This document shows positions 48,360-58,098 of a DNA stretch of 64,000 nucleotides, one piece after another; the first letter of the stretch is position 1; the number at the start of each line of letters is the position of its first letter. The translations under genes and the position numbers were made by a program. The stretch is from Acinetobacter ihumii (GTDB taxonomy: Bacteria > Pseudomonadota > Gammaproteobacteria > Pseudomonadales > Moraxellaceae). Below the pieces are notes generated by a model. That model was not told the origin of the DNA. It ran no database searches and saw only the letters and a list, made by a program, of their open reading frames with translations. The stretch is taken from assembly GCF_900625095.1 (NCBI RefSeq), contig NZ_LR130760.1, positions 2,495,106 through 2,559,105 on the forward strand, given 5' to 3'.

Positions 48360-48566
48360 CATGAATCTTTAAAAAATGAGATTTTTAGCTTGCAAGACAA
48401 ATAGATGAGATCTCGTATTCAGACTAAATCGCGTTGAAAATAAATCACGATATTTAATTGCATATAGTTCTGATTCGTCATTTAAAAAATTACAAAGTTT
48501 CAATGTTTTAATCTGATTCTTTATGTTCAAAATAGGTTTAATAATAAATATTATCATGGGAATATA

Positions 48567-49556
48567 ATGACATTACAACTGGTTTTATCTAAATTTGAAC
48601 AGCAACTCATGGTAAATGAGCAACCCATTGAGTTAAATGCAGTTCTGCATGAACTGGTTGCCTTTACGTCTGAAATCCCGCTTCCTGCTCATGGTCAGAC
48701 CTATAAACGCTGGCAAATTCTGGCACAAATTGCTGCCACGCATTTAGGACTGGCCAAATGTTTTGAGTCGCATCTGGATGCCATCAGCATTTTAAAGGAA
48801 TTAAATTATAGCCCGATTCCCGATGGACTCTATGCTGTTTGGGCTGCGGAGGGACCCGAATGTACGCTGTCTTATGAACAGGGTTATTGCCATGGTCAAA
48901 AAACATGGTGCTCTGCCGCAAAAGAGGTCGATTATGCACTCATGACTTATCGTGATCAGGATAATCAATCCCAATTAGTCCTGACGAATATGTCGAATCC
49001 AGCGATCCATATTGATTTAACCGGATGGCATGCTGTGGGAATGCACAGTACTCAAACCGCAAAAGTAGAATTTCAGCATGTCGCTGCTGAACCTGTCGGG
49101 AAAGCAGGTGATTATCTAAATAGAGCGGGTTTCTGGCACGGTGCGGCAGGTGTCGCGGCTTGCTGGTACGGGGCAGCGACAAGATTAGCCGACATATTAC
49201 TTGCTAGCAGTCAAATCCGTAGTTCTTCGTTTCAATCTTATTATCTCGGGCAAATTACCACTCAACTTATTACGACGCGTTCACTTTTTCAAAAGGTCGC
49301 CAACCAGATTGATCGGCATCCTGGACACCCTCATGAATTGATGATTCGTGTACTTCGGGCAAAAGTAGAAGAAACTGCACAAACAGTTTTAACGCTGACA
49401 GGCCAAGCATTGGGAGCGCGTCCATTCTGTGAAAATGCTATTTTTTCGCAGCTCGCGGCAGATCTGCCAGTCTTTTTAAGACAGAGCCATGCTGCCTTTG
49501 ATTTTGAAAAAATAGCAGAACTGACGCGACAGGAGCAGAAGTTATGGCATTTATAA
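48567..49556 (+). CDS. Acyl-CoA dehydrogenase-like protein, first gene of a four-gene cluster
   Basis: 329 residues, shorter than the usual 380. The middle beta domain (CHGQKTWCSAAKEVDYALMTY and IHIDLTGWHAVGMHSTQTAKVEFQHV) and the C-terminal helical bundle with the FAD-contact stretch GQALGARPFCENAIFSQLAADL match the acyl-CoA dehydrogenase fold. Which acyl chain it acts on, and whether it is still a dehydrogenase, cannot be told from the sequence. Its 3' end overlaps the next gene by 13 bp. Confidence 0.82.
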   Translation: MTLQLVLSKFEQQLMVNEQPIELNAVLHELVAFTSEIPLPAHGQTYKRWQILAQIAATHLGLAKCFESHLDAISILKELNYSPIPDGLYAVWAAEGPECTLSYEQGYCHGQKTWCSAAKEVDYALMTYRDQDNQSQLVLTNMSNPAIHIDLTGWHAVGMHSTQTAKVEFQHVAAEPVGKAGDYLNRAGFWHGAAGVAACWYGAATRLADILLASSQIRSSSFQSYYLGQITTQLITTRSLFQKVANQIDRHPGHPHELMIRVLRAKVEETAQTVLTLTGQALGARPFCENAIFSQLAADLPVFLRQSHAAFDFEKIAELTRQEQKLWHL

Positions 49557-50326
49557 AAAATCAACATCAGCCTGAACGCCTGATTTATGGAGTTGGAACT
49601 TCGCTAAAGCAATGGCAACAATCTGAAACCTTAAATCAATTACCAGTTTGTGATGTGGCGCGAACCTTTCCTGCTAAGCAGCGTGTTTTGATTATAGCGC
49701 CTCATCCCGATGATGAAATTTTAGGTTGCGCTGGATTAATTCAGAAGCTTGCCAAACTAAAAAGGGAGGTGGTTTTGGTGGCCATTACCAATGGGACCAT
49801 GAGCCATCCAAATTCATCTTACTATACGCCAGAGATGCTGAATCAGATTCGACCACAAGAATCATTGCAAGCACTCAAAATGCTTGATCTGGACATCCAT
49901 ATTGAGCGAATCGCGTTGAATATTATGGATGGGCAAATTACCAACCACACTGATTTGCTATATCAGGCACTTCAAAATATTACCCGACCAGATGATATTT
50001 TGATCACTACCTATGAAATGGATGGACATCCCGATCATGAAGTGGCGGGGCAAGTCGTTAAATATTTTGCACAGCAACATGAATTATTCTGTTATCGGGT
50101 ATTTATCTGGGCATGGCACTGGGCTGAACCTGATCACCCTTCACTCAATTTGGAGCAATGCTTCAAGATTGAACTTGATTGGGCTGAAGTCGAACAAAAA
50201 CGACGGGCGATTACATGCTTTCAAAGCCAATGTGTAGCTGATCCGAGTACAGATCAAGCGCCAATACTTTCACTGTTTACCATTGAGCGCATTCTCCAGC
50301 CTTTTGAGGTTTACTGCTATGGCTAA
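49544..50326 (+). CDS. PIG-L family N-acetylglucosaminyl deacetylase-like protein
   Basis: 260 residues. The zinc site is APHPDDEILG (His-Pro-Asp-Asp) and a second His comes from DGHPDHEVAG, as in GlcNAc-PI deacetylases and MshB/BshB. It should remove an acetyl group from an amino-sugar. CAGGAG lies 8 bases before ATG 49544. It overlaps the acyl-CoA dehydrogenase-like gene upstream and the methyltransferase gene downstream, so translation is coupled. Confidence 0.92.
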   Translation: MAFIKNQHQPERLIYGVGTSLKQWQQSETLNQLPVCDVARTFPAKQRVLIIAPHPDDEILGCAGLIQKLAKLKREVVLVAITNGTMSHPNSSYYTPEMLNQIRPQESLQALKMLDLDIHIERIALNIMDGQITNHTDLLYQALQNITRPDDILITTYEMDGHPDHEVAGQVVKYFAQQHELFCYRVFIWAWHWAEPDHPSLNLEQCFKIELDWAEVEQKRRAITCFQSQCVADPSTDQAPILSLFTIERILQPFEVYCYG

Positions 50327-50918
50327 ACATGTGGAATATTTCAATCAGTTGTATGAAAAAAACGATGATCCTTGGTCTTATGTCGATCGTTGGTATGAGT
50401 ATCGTAAACGTGCAATTTGTTTATCTTTACTTTTACATGACCAATATCACAAGGGATTGGAACTGGGATGTGCAAACGGTGTTTTTAGTCAACAATTGGC
50501 TGAGCGATGTCAACATCTGGTTTGTGTAGACGCAAATGAACGCGCGGTATATCTTGCACAACAACGATTAAGCACTGCTGATCATGTCAAGGTTTTACAA
50601 AAACAATTACCAGACGATTTTCCAGAAGATGCATACGATCTGATTGTGATCAGTGAAATCGGATACTATTTAACTCAAAAAGAACTTTTACAACTTATTG
50701 ATTTATCAACTAAAAACTTAACAGAAAATGGGACAGTTTTATTATGCCATTGGCGTTACCCCATTGACGGATTCGAATTAAATGGTGAGAACGTACACGC
50801 TCTTTTTAGGCAAAAGATGCACCTAAGTCATTACCTAAGTTTGAGTGATAGGGATTTTCTAATTGATATATGGACCAGACAGAACAAGAGTCTGGCAGAT
50901 CAGGAAGGACTAATATGA
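50319..50918 (+). CDS. NodS-like SAM-dependent methyltransferase
   Basis: 199 residues from ATG 50319 (AKHVEYFNQLYEKNDDPWSY), with GAGGT 9 bases upstream. The opening with DPWSYVDRWYEYRKRAI, the SAM loop GLELGCANGVFSQQLA and DLIVISEIGYYL are the pattern of the NodS family, whose founding member N-methylates the deacetylated sugar of rhizobial Nod factors. Its start overlaps the PIG-L gene by 8 bp and its stop overlaps the glycosyltransferase start (ATGA). Confidence 0.9.
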   Translation: MAKHVEYFNQLYEKNDDPWSYVDRWYEYRKRAICLSLLLHDQYHKGLELGCANGVFSQQLAERCQHLVCVDANERAVYLAQQRLSTADHVKVLQKQLPDDFPEDAYDLIVISEIGYYLTQKELLQLIDLSTKNLTENGTVLLCHWRYPIDGFELNGENVHALFRQKMHLSHYLSLSDRDFLIDIWTRQNKSLADQEGLI

Positions 50919-51568
50919 ATATTGGCGTTGTGATTCCTGCATTTAATGAAGAAGAGTATTTGGAAAAGTGTCTTGCTGCACTGCATGATGCGCGTCAACG
51001 TTGCACCGCTCATAATATTCAGATTGAGATACTGGTGGTTCTAGATAGCTGTTCTGACAAGTCTATTGAGATTGTACAGGCATGCAAAATTAATTATTTA
51101 GAGTGTAACTTTAAATGTGTGGGTAAAGCACGAGATTTGGGTGTACGTCATTTTATAGCTCAGGGGATTTATTGGGTGGCCTGTACAGATGCCGACAGTG
51201 AAGTGACCCAAGACTGGTTTATTCAACAGTGTTTACATCAGCCCACAGATGTTATTTGTGGAGTGGTGGAGATTAATAACTGGCAGACACTTTCTGAACA
51301 AGTGCAACAGGACTATGCATTACACTATCATGATGAAATGCATCACCGTCATATTCATGGGGCGAATCTTTGCTTTAGCACGCAGGCTTATCAATTAGCG
51401 GGTGGTTTTGATAATCTTGAATGCCATGAAGATGTGGGCTTGGTAGAAAAAATGCAGGCATTGGGACTTCGGATTTCATGGAGTAATAAGTTAAGAGTGA
51501 TTACCAGTGCTAGGCTAGAGGGTAAAGCTCCGCAAGGATTTTCAAATTTCTTATTTAAACTATGTTGA
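50915..51568 (+). CDS. Family-2 glycosyltransferase
   Basis: 217 residues from ATG 50915, with GGAAGGA before it and an ATGA overlap with the methyltransferase stop. Begins NIGVVIPAFNEEEYLEKCL, then ILVVLDSCSDKS and the metal-binding ACTDADSEV, all of GT-A/GT2 type. There is no membrane helix. It ends the four-gene cluster. The acceptor is unknown. Confidence 0.9.
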   Translation: MNIGVVIPAFNEEEYLEKCLAALHDARQRCTAHNIQIEILVVLDSCSDKSIEIVQACKINYLECNFKCVGKARDLGVRHFIAQGIYWVACTDADSEVTQDWFIQQCLHQPTDVICGVVEINNWQTLSEQVQQDYALHYHDEMHHRHIHGANLCFSTQAYQLAGGFDNLECHEDVGLVEKMQALGLRISWSNKLRVITSARLEGKAPQGFSNFLFKLC

Positions 51569-51579
51569 TTAACATTTGA

Positions 51580-51846
51580 TTAGATTCTTGCTAAAACCCA
51601 ATCTATAAAACGGCTTTTGTCGTTGTAGTCAGGTGCATCATGAATGGAAACAATTAAAGGTAAACCAAAGTTGCCAATAATTCTATGTGGGGTTTCAAAT
51701 TTAAAAGTGGTGTCACTATCCTCATGAATTTCTCTAAAAAAATCTACAATTTTCTCAAATTGGGTTTTTTTGGAAAAATTGGGTCTTTCTTTGATAAAGT
51801 CATAAATTTGATTGAGAACCTCATCAGTATTTCTATTGCGAAACAT
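51580..51846 (-). CDS. Small hypothetical protein, 88 aa
   Basis: GGAGATAAACC before the start at 51846. Product MFRNRNTDEVLNQIYDFIKE with a helical N-terminus and a beta-rich second half (RIIGNFGLPLIVSIHDAPDY). No family recognised. Convergent with and 12 bp from the glycosyltransferase. Confidence 0.7.
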   Translation of the reverse strand: MFRNRNTDEVLNQIYDFIKERPNFSKKTQFEKIVDFFREIHEDSDTTFKFETPHRIIGNFGLPLIVSIHDAPDYNDKSRFIDWVLARI

Positions 51847-52207
51847 GGTTTATCTCCAAATTTATTTGTCATGAGTGTGTATGAAACATGACACAGATAG
51901 TGCTTCTATTATTTTAATTTATTCGGAAGACAAAAAAATAAGATATCTCTTACAGTAAATGTAGGAAAACTCGCACAACTGTTCAAAAAAAGATCAAAAA
52001 CAGAATCTATTTTAGGACTAAAAAGGCATTGAGAATGTGAATTTTTACTAGCCCCTCGTTCAACTTTATACAAAGTTTAGGATTTAAATTTTCATCACTA
52101 TTCGCTAGGGGTGCTGATTCTTCAAACCATCGCTGTACAGGCAACACTCATCGACATTTTGCATTATCAGAACAACTGGAAAACTCTGGTTTAGATCTGT
52201 CTCAATA

Positions 52208-52444
52208 ATGGGCCGGTGGATAAGTAGTCACCCTCCCCGTATTCAAGGGCAGGTGAATTTAGAGGATTATTTGGCAGAAATGCATGTGGCAGTTAAGTCC
52301 AGTACAGCTCATACCTAGCTCGATTATGGGCTGAAACTTTTGGGTGATCAACGGTATGTTGCGGCTGAAGCTCCACATTTTAGAGTGTTACATGAGGTAT
52401 TGGATCGAATTAAACATCCCTTTGATATGGCTAGTTTTTTGTAG
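52208..52444 (+). pseudogene. Remnant of a LysR-family regulator
   Basis: Frame at 52208-52444 with an in-frame TAG at 52316. Around it SHPPRIQGQVNLEDYLAEMHV and DYGLKLLGDQRYVAAEAPHFRVL look like the substrate-binding domain of NodD/LinR-like LysR regulators (the RIQG...L..YL..HV.V and R.VA...PHF patterns). The N-terminal half with the helix-turn-helix is not found. The gap 51892-52207 shows no other gene. Confidence 0.5.
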
Positions 52445-52539
52445 GGATTCATTGTTTTTCACAAAGCAATCAATCTGTTGCAAGACAATGGCTTATACAC
52501 ACTTGTAACAAGGTGATGTCTAATCTGTAAAAATAGAAA

Positions 52540-52563
52540 AAGGCATTCATGATTGAATGCCTT
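52540..52563 (-). terminator. Terminator after the esterase gene
   Basis: AAGGCATTC-ATGATT-GAATGCCTT. On the minus strand it is followed by TTTCTATTTTT. Confidence 0.9.
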
Positions 52564-52568
52564 GATGG

Positions 52569-53288
52569 TTAATCCTGTGCAGCTTCAATGATTTTGTTGG
52601 CCAATTCTTCAGGTCGGGTAAACATTGCTTCATGACTTCCCCCCATTTCAACCAGTTTAAACTTACCCAAACGGCTTGACATTTTCGGGTGCCAGAATCC
52701 TGAAGGCAGAGCTTGATCTTCAGTACAGTTCAGGTAAGTTCTAGCAATATCAAGTTGATAAAACTGTTTTAAATCCAGCCGATCATGGAAAGGCTGGCAT
52801 GGTTCTGGGGTGAGCATTTGATACGTTTGCTGTGCCATGTCTTCATCTGCATCATTGATAAAAGCATTACGCCACACTTCGTAAGGCAGTAAAACGGTAT
52901 TATCGCCAGAAGCTGCTGCCAGACTGGTAAACAGTTCATAATAGGCTTCGGGCATATTATCAAACATATTTTCGCCATCTTGCAGAACAAACGCATTCCA
53001 ATAAATGAGTCGTTTGATCCTTTCGGGAATGACCTCAGCTACTTTGGAAATGATGGTACCGCCATAGCTATGGCCTAGTAATACAATATCTTTTAGGTCG
53101 TGTTCGAAAATGTAGTCAGCAATGGATTGAGTACACTCGGCATGATTGACGTTACGATTTGCATTTGGACCATGACCTGCAATGGTTGGGCAGTGCACAG
53201 TCATCCCCTGTGCACGCAGATGGTTGGCCACAGGTTCCCAAAGTGATCCATCATGCCAAGAACCATGAACTAAAACGAAAATTGTCAT
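52569..53288 (-). CDS. Alpha/beta-hydrolase, small esterase
   Basis: 239 residues from 53288, with AAGGATACAATT before it. Opens FVLVHGSWHDGSLWEPVA, nucleophile Ser in VLLGHSYGGTII, and catalytic His in GGSHEAMFTRP. It resembles the plant-type salicylate esterase/hydroxynitrile-lyase branch found in bacteria. Cytosolic. Preceded 29 bp upstream by the FadL-like porin gene, so uptake and hydrolysis of a hydrophobic ester is a reasonable guess. Confidence 0.9.
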   Translation of the reverse strand: MTIFVLVHGSWHDGSLWEPVANHLRAQGMTVHCPTIAGHGPNANRNVNHAECTQSIADYIFEHDLKDIVLLGHSYGGTIISKVAEVIPERIKRLIYWNAFVLQDGENMFDNMPEAYYELFTSLAAASGDNTVLLPYEVWRNAFINDADEDMAQQTYQMLTPEPCQPFHDRLDLKQFYQLDIARTYLNCTEDQALPSGFWHPKMSSRLGKFKLVEMGGSHEAMFTRPEELANKIIEAAQD

Positions 53289-53317
53289 AATTGTATCCTT
53301 TATTTGACGTTCCATGA

Positions 53318-54478
53318 TTAAAAAGATTTAGAAAAACCTAAGGTAAATACATGACTTTGATTACTTAAGTTAGTTCCAAAACTATTACCGCTTCCTTCTA
53401 TTTTTTTGTTTACTGCATATTCATAAGCCAGATTAAGCGTGCCTAGACTAAATTCATGACCATAACCGATACTCCATGCTTGATTGGCGATGGCATTTGC
53501 ATAAAAATTAACCAGTGTGTCTTGTGCATCCACGACAACATCTGCATGACTATAACCGAAGCGGATATGATCTTTGGGACGATATTGATAGTCCACACCT
53601 GCACGATAGATGGTTTGATTTTGCCAGTTAAAAGAGCCTTTTTGACCCAGACCATCGGCATCTTGCCAATTCATTCGCAAAATATCTGCTGCTAAAGTGA
53701 GTTGATCATTCAGTTTGTGTTTAATGCCAATCCCATAGCGTTCGGGTAAATTGATTCGACCTTGGCTACTGGCCAACAAATCATCTTTATATTCATCAAG
53801 CTTAGAAAAACGCATTTCACTATGATAAGCGGCACCTAACCACCAGTTCGGCTGCACTTCCCATGTTGCTCCAAGACTCCCACCCAGACCATAAGCCCAT
53901 TGGTTGCCATGTCCTTCCAGAAAAATAGGTGCGCCTTGAGTATCTGTTCCTGCCAATACACCTTTTGCTCTAAATTGTTGAATCCCCAAGTCTAAACTGG
54001 CACCTATACTTAAATTGGGTAGCACTTTATAAGAGAGGGTCGGGCTCGCTTGGGCAATGGCTAAATTATCTTTGGCTTTATCTGCGGGAAATCCATGGAT
54101 TGCAGGTTCATCATAATTAACGGCTGCCCCTGCCCCTGTCATGCTGAGACCAAAACTTAACTGATCATTATAATGTTTGATCACGGCAAGGCTTGGAATT
54201 GGAATAAACTTATCAGATTTGAAACCTTCAGGCTGATTCAAAAACGTGGCTCTGGAACGAATATTTAATAATGAAACCTGAGCATCTACTCCGTTGTTTT
54301 GATAGGAAAGATTCGCAGGGTTATCATAAATAGAGGTTCTGTCCATACCAGCGGCAAGGCTGACGCCTCCCATACCACTTGATACCTGGCCTGATCCAGT
54401 CAAATAAACACCATTAAAGGCCTGAGCATAGATTGGGATACAGCTAAAAAGTAAAATAACGCCTTTTTTATTGAGCAT
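53318..54478 (-). CDS. FadL/TodX-type outer-membrane transporter
   Basis: 386 residues: signal peptide (MLNKKGVILLFSCIPIYAQA), then NGVYLTGSGQVSSGMGGVSLA, the small N-terminal hatch sequence typical of the FadL family (the usual NPA motif is present as YDNPANLS), and a barrel of about 14 strands ending in FSKSF with terminal Phe. It should carry hydrophobic compounds through the outer membrane. It is cotranscribed with the esterase gene. AAGGAT lies before ATG 54478. Confidence 0.9.
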   Translation of the reverse strand: MLNKKGVILLFSCIPIYAQAFNGVYLTGSGQVSSGMGGVSLAAGMDRTSIYDNPANLSYQNNGVDAQVSLLNIRSRATFLNQPEGFKSDKFIPIPSLAVIKHYNDQLSFGLSMTGAGAAVNYDEPAIHGFPADKAKDNLAIAQASPTLSYKVLPNLSIGASLDLGIQQFRAKGVLAGTDTQGAPIFLEGHGNQWAYGLGGSLGATWEVQPNWWLGAAYHSEMRFSKLDEYKDDLLASSQGRINLPERYGIGIKHKLNDQLTLAADILRMNWQDADGLGQKGSFNWQNQTIYRAGVDYQYRPKDHIRFGYSHADVVVDAQDTLVNFYANAIANQAWSIGYGHEFSLGTLNLAYEYAVNKKIEGSGNSFGTNLSNQSHVFTLGFSKSF

Positions 54479-55635
54479 TTTAAAATCCTTATTAAAACGT
54501 TGTTAAATCATTTAACAAATTTTGATTATTTGATTTTGAGCTTTAAACTTATATTTAATTTTTTTATTAAAATAGTAAAAAATAGGTATATTAATATACC
54601 TAATAAATATATTTAATTTTATCTGGTATTTAGTTTCCTCATAAATTATTATATTCTATATGTTATTTATTTTTTTTGCATCTAGTTTTTATTTAATTAA
54701 ATATCTAAATTGAATTTAAATTATGTTTTTTTACTATGGATTGTATATTCTGGAGTTCAGCAATGATCGGGCTGAGTTTGGTTATGCAGTCCAAAATATT
54801 GCAACTTGCCTCTAATCCAATAGATATTGCAATGTGATTTTATTGATATATAACAATTCCTTATATTCTGATAAGCTAATTGATAGACCAATTGGTTATT
54901 TTTGTGAATTAAGTTGTATTAGTAGAATTACAAGCGTGTTTGTTTTTTGATTAAATAATTTATATTTGAATTATCACACAGTCTAATTTTTGAGATAGAG
55001 TTTTTTTATTGAATGAATCTTTTTAAGATATTTTTTACATCTGTAAAGATTTATTCAGTGTTGTGGCTTTTGATCAAATAAGTCTAAACATGTGATTTAT
55101 TTTATAATCAAATATTGCCATTATAATTAATTATGTAGATGTTTAAATTTGGTTTATTGTGTTAAGTGAATTTGCTAAATTATTCAGACCTCATAATTAA
55201 GTTCTAAATTAAATTTGTAGAGTGTCTTTGATTAGGAGAAATTATTTTTAGTTTTTATAAGCCAACTCAGTTGGTGGGAACTTCAACGTATCATATTCTT
55301 TTGCTATTAAGGCTATATGAATATTCCATTTACAGAAGTAATAGATCTATAAATCATACAAATATGAATACTCTTAGAGATGAAGCGGTTGATGGTTATA
55401 AGTATTATCTTCGTGATTAGTTGTTTCTCTACAACGCATGCCCATATAGCGAAAGTCAGCAACTAATGTAAAGATGGGAGACTTATTTGTTTTTAAAATA
55501 TTAATAAAAATCATATGGTTAAATAGTGTTTTTGTCAAAAATGGTCACAAAGATTTTTTAACATAGCTTAATGGATATATGCTTTGAATAGAATTAAGAC
55601 TTTAATAACGAGAAAAAATCATATAAATCAAAAAG
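54479..55635. other. AT-rich gene-free stretch of about 1.2 kb
   Basis: The stretch is strongly AT-rich, without a convincing frame of over 60 codons on either strand and without tRNA or hairpin signals apart from a short CCAACTCAGTTGG palindrome at 55262. It presumably contains the promoter of the FadL-like gene. It looks like decayed DNA. Confidence 0.6.
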
Positions 55636-55667
55636 AAAAAGCCCCAATCTTTCAATTAGGGCTTTTT
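55636..55667 (-). terminator. Terminator of the tRNA-Gly unit
   Basis: AAAAAGCCC...GGGCTTTTT, with part of the loop also pairing. On the minus strand it is followed by TCTTTTT. It closes the pair of tRNA genes. Confidence 0.85.
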
Positions 55668-55673
55668 AGAATA

Positions 55674-55749
<76 letters not shown>

Positions 55750-55793
55750 AAATATTTGAGCAGTTTTATAAAAAACTTTCACTAAAAACAATA

Positions 55794-55869
<76 letters not shown>

Positions 55870-56071
55870 GTGCCGCTTATAATACATTAAGCAAATCAAG
55901 GGTCAACCATTTTATGCAAATAATCAGCTCGATTGCATAAAATAAAAACACATTGTCAGGTGTATCACTTTCATTTTTAAATTTACATTCGGTAAAGGCG
56001 AGTTTTTCGTTGTTTTGAGGCTAGACGAGTTATAATTCGCTGTATCTTTGATTGGGAAACGGTGATTGATC

Positions 56072-56380
56072 ATGACGCTTGAGCAACAACTGATTGAAAG
56101 TTTAAATACACTTCAGCCGAAACACCTTGAAGTCATTAATGAGTCTTCAGGTCATGGTGGTTATTTCCCCGGCAAAGAAAGTCATTTTAAGGTGATTATC
56201 GTCAGTGATATTTTCGAAGGTTTGCGTTTGGTGCAGCGACATCAAAAAGTATATGCCGTTGCAACTGATTTAATCAGTCCCGGAAAAATTCATGCTTTGG
56301 CAATTCACGCCTATGTACCAAATGAATGGCAAGGCGAAGCTCCTGCTAGCCCCGAATGTGCCCATGTACCAAAAGTATAA
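56072..56380 (+). CDS. BolA/IbaG-family protein
   Basis: 102 residues from ATG 56072. The BolA fold motif is seen in HLEVINESSGHGGYFPGKESHFKVIIVS and LRLVQRHQKVYAVATDLIS with GKIHALAIHAYVP. BolA proteins bind monothiol glutaredoxins and iron-sulphur clusters. This shape with the long N-terminal stretch is the BolA1 type rather than IbaG. It lies 8 bp before the SirB2 gene, probably an operon. Confidence 0.9.
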   Translation: MTLEQQLIESLNTLQPKHLEVINESSGHGGYFPGKESHFKVIIVSDIFEGLRLVQRHQKVYAVATDLISPGKIHALAIHAYVPNEWQGEAPASPECAHVPKV

Positions 56381-56388
56381 GGAATAAA

Positions 56389-56781
56389 ATGGGAATGAAT
56401 GAAGTGATGCAAGTTCTGCACATCATTGCACTGATTATTTTCTGTGTTGTGTTGATTATTCGAGCAAAACCATTGTTGGTTAATCATCAAGTAACAGCGT
56501 TCAGTTTAAACACTCCTAAATCTTTGGTTGGATTCCAACATTTGGCTTTAACTATTGTGGTTTTGACAGGTATGGTCTTGCTTTACCAAAAGCAATTTCA
56601 GATGCAGTCCTGGTTTTATGCCAAAATTATTCTATTTCTGGTCATGTTATCGGCATTCGCTAAAGCCTTTAAAAAAGATACCACTATTATGTTAATACAA
56701 CGACGTGCAGGTCTTGTCATCGGCTCAGTTGCTTTTATTTCAATATTAGGATTGGTGTGGTTAAAACCAGTATTTGGTTAA
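56389..56781 (+). CDS. SirB family membrane protein
   Basis: 130 residues, four helices, starting at ATG 56389, AAGGA 6 bases upstream. MQVLHIIALIIFCVVLIIRAK and FQHLALTIVVLTGMVLLYQKQ match the SirB (invasion gene expression up-regulator) family of unknown mechanism. Cotranscribed with the bolA-like gene. Confidence 0.82.
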   Translation: MGMNEVMQVLHIIALIIFCVVLIIRAKPLLVNHQVTAFSLNTPKSLVGFQHLALTIVVLTGMVLLYQKQFQMQSWFYAKIILFLVMLSAFAKAFKKDTTIMLIQRRAGLVIGSVAFISILGLVWLKPVFG

Positions 56782-56861
56782 TTGTTTGACATTCTTTGTG
56801 TTTTAAATTGGCTGCTAGGTTAAACTCTAAACAAGTTTGAAAAAATAATGATGAGGGAAGC

Positions 56862-57698
56862 ATGTTTACACGTGTGGTATTTAACCAAAAAGGTGGTGTT
56901 GGAAAATCAAGTATCACGGTAAATCTGGCAGCGATCAGTGCTCAGCAAAATTTCAAAACACTGGTGATTGATTTAGATCCACAGGCTAACTCAAGTCAGT
57001 ATCTTTTAGGTGAGCAGGCGACCTATTCCGCAGATAAACATGCATTAGAACCGAACATCGAAAATTTTTTTGATGATGTATTGGGTAACAATCAGCAGAA
57101 AGGCTTGATTGGCAATGCCATTGGTTCAATTTTAAAATCACGTTCCAAAGGGCTGGAAAGCTACGTGCATCATACTGCATTTCCTCAATTGGATGTGATT
57201 CCAGCCAGTCCAACACTGGGCGCATTGGAACATGCGCTTGAATCCAAACATAAAATTTATAAATTACGCGATTCCTTGCAGCAACTGAGTAGTCAATATG
57301 ATCGAATTTATATTGATACACCGCCTGCTTTTAATTTCTTTACCCTGTCTGCATTGATTGCCGCAGATCGGGTACTGATTCCATTTGATTGTGATGTCTT
57401 TTCTAAACGTGCTTTACAAACTTTGATTGAAAATGTGATCGAAACCCAAGATGATCATAATAATGGTCTGGAAATTGAAGGCATTGTGGTCAATCAATTT
57501 CAGGCGCAGGCAAAATTGCCAAGAGAAGTGGTGCAACAGTTAAAAGACGAAGGACTGCCTGTATTAAACAGTATGTTGCCGCCTTCGGTTTTAATGAAAG
57601 AATCACATCAAAAAAACTTACCATTGGTTCATTTATCACCTGAACACAAACTGACGCAAGCGTATCAGACCTTGTTTGCAGAAATTGAACCGCATTAA
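56862..57698 (+). CDS. ParA-family ATPase (orphan)
   Basis: 278 residues with the deviant Walker A motif NQKGGVGKSS (Lys10 and Lys15), Walker B TLVIDLDPQANSS and IYIDTPPAF. No ParB gene or parS cluster is adjacent, so it is not the chromosome partition locus. It belongs to the orphan MinD/ParA group that positions other cargo. A lipoprotein gene follows after 13 bp. Confidence 0.9.
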   Translation: MFTRVVFNQKGGVGKSSITVNLAAISAQQNFKTLVIDLDPQANSSQYLLGEQATYSADKHALEPNIENFFDDVLGNNQQKGLIGNAIGSILKSRSKGLESYVHHTAFPQLDVIPASPTLGALEHALESKHKIYKLRDSLQQLSSQYDRIYIDTPPAFNFFTLSALIAADRVLIPFDCDVFSKRALQTLIENVIETQDDHNNGLEIEGIVVNQFQAQAKLPREVVQQLKDEGLPVLNSMLPPSVLMKESHQKNLPLVHLSPEHKLTQAYQTLFAEIEPH

Positions 57699-57711
57699 TT
57701 TGAGAAAAGCG

Positions 57712-58098
57712 ATGAAAGGCTTATATTCAGTTCCTCTGGTCGTAGTGACATTATTGTTGGGTGCTTGTGCGACCACAGTTAAACCGACTTATGTATCTCC
57801 AACCCAATATCAGTCACTAAACTGTCAACAATTACAAAGCGAATATAACCGTATTCAACTTTACATTGAAAATGGCGTACAAACACCGAAACGCACAGGG
57901 GTTGGTCTTGGTGTGGGTTTAGGCGGTGGTTGGGGACGAGGCGGTTGGGGTTTTGGTCCAACGGTTTCGGTGAATATGGGGCAGTCCTCAAATACCAAAA
58001 ATACTGAGCTTTCACGTGTTTTAGGACAACAAGAGGCGATTGTTCAGACGGCTCAATTTAAAAATTGCCCGATCATTGTCTCTAAAAAGAGCAGCTAA
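57712..58098 (+). CDS. Glycine-rich lipoprotein, 128 aa
   Basis: Signal peptide MKGLYSVPLVVVTLLLGACA with lipobox LGAC, then a helical segment, and a Gly-rich stretch (VGLGVGLGGGWGRGGWGFGP) of the kind seen in envelope-associated proteins. The start at 57712 is chosen to give the lipobox signal. Cotranscribed with the orphan parA, so they may work together. Confidence 0.8.
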   Translation: MKGLYSVPLVVVTLLLGACATTVKPTYVSPTQYQSLNCQQLQSEYNRIQLYIENGVQTPKRTGVGLGVGLGGGWGRGGWGFGPTVSVNMGQSSNTKNTELSRVLGQQEAIVQTAQFKNCPIIVSKKSS

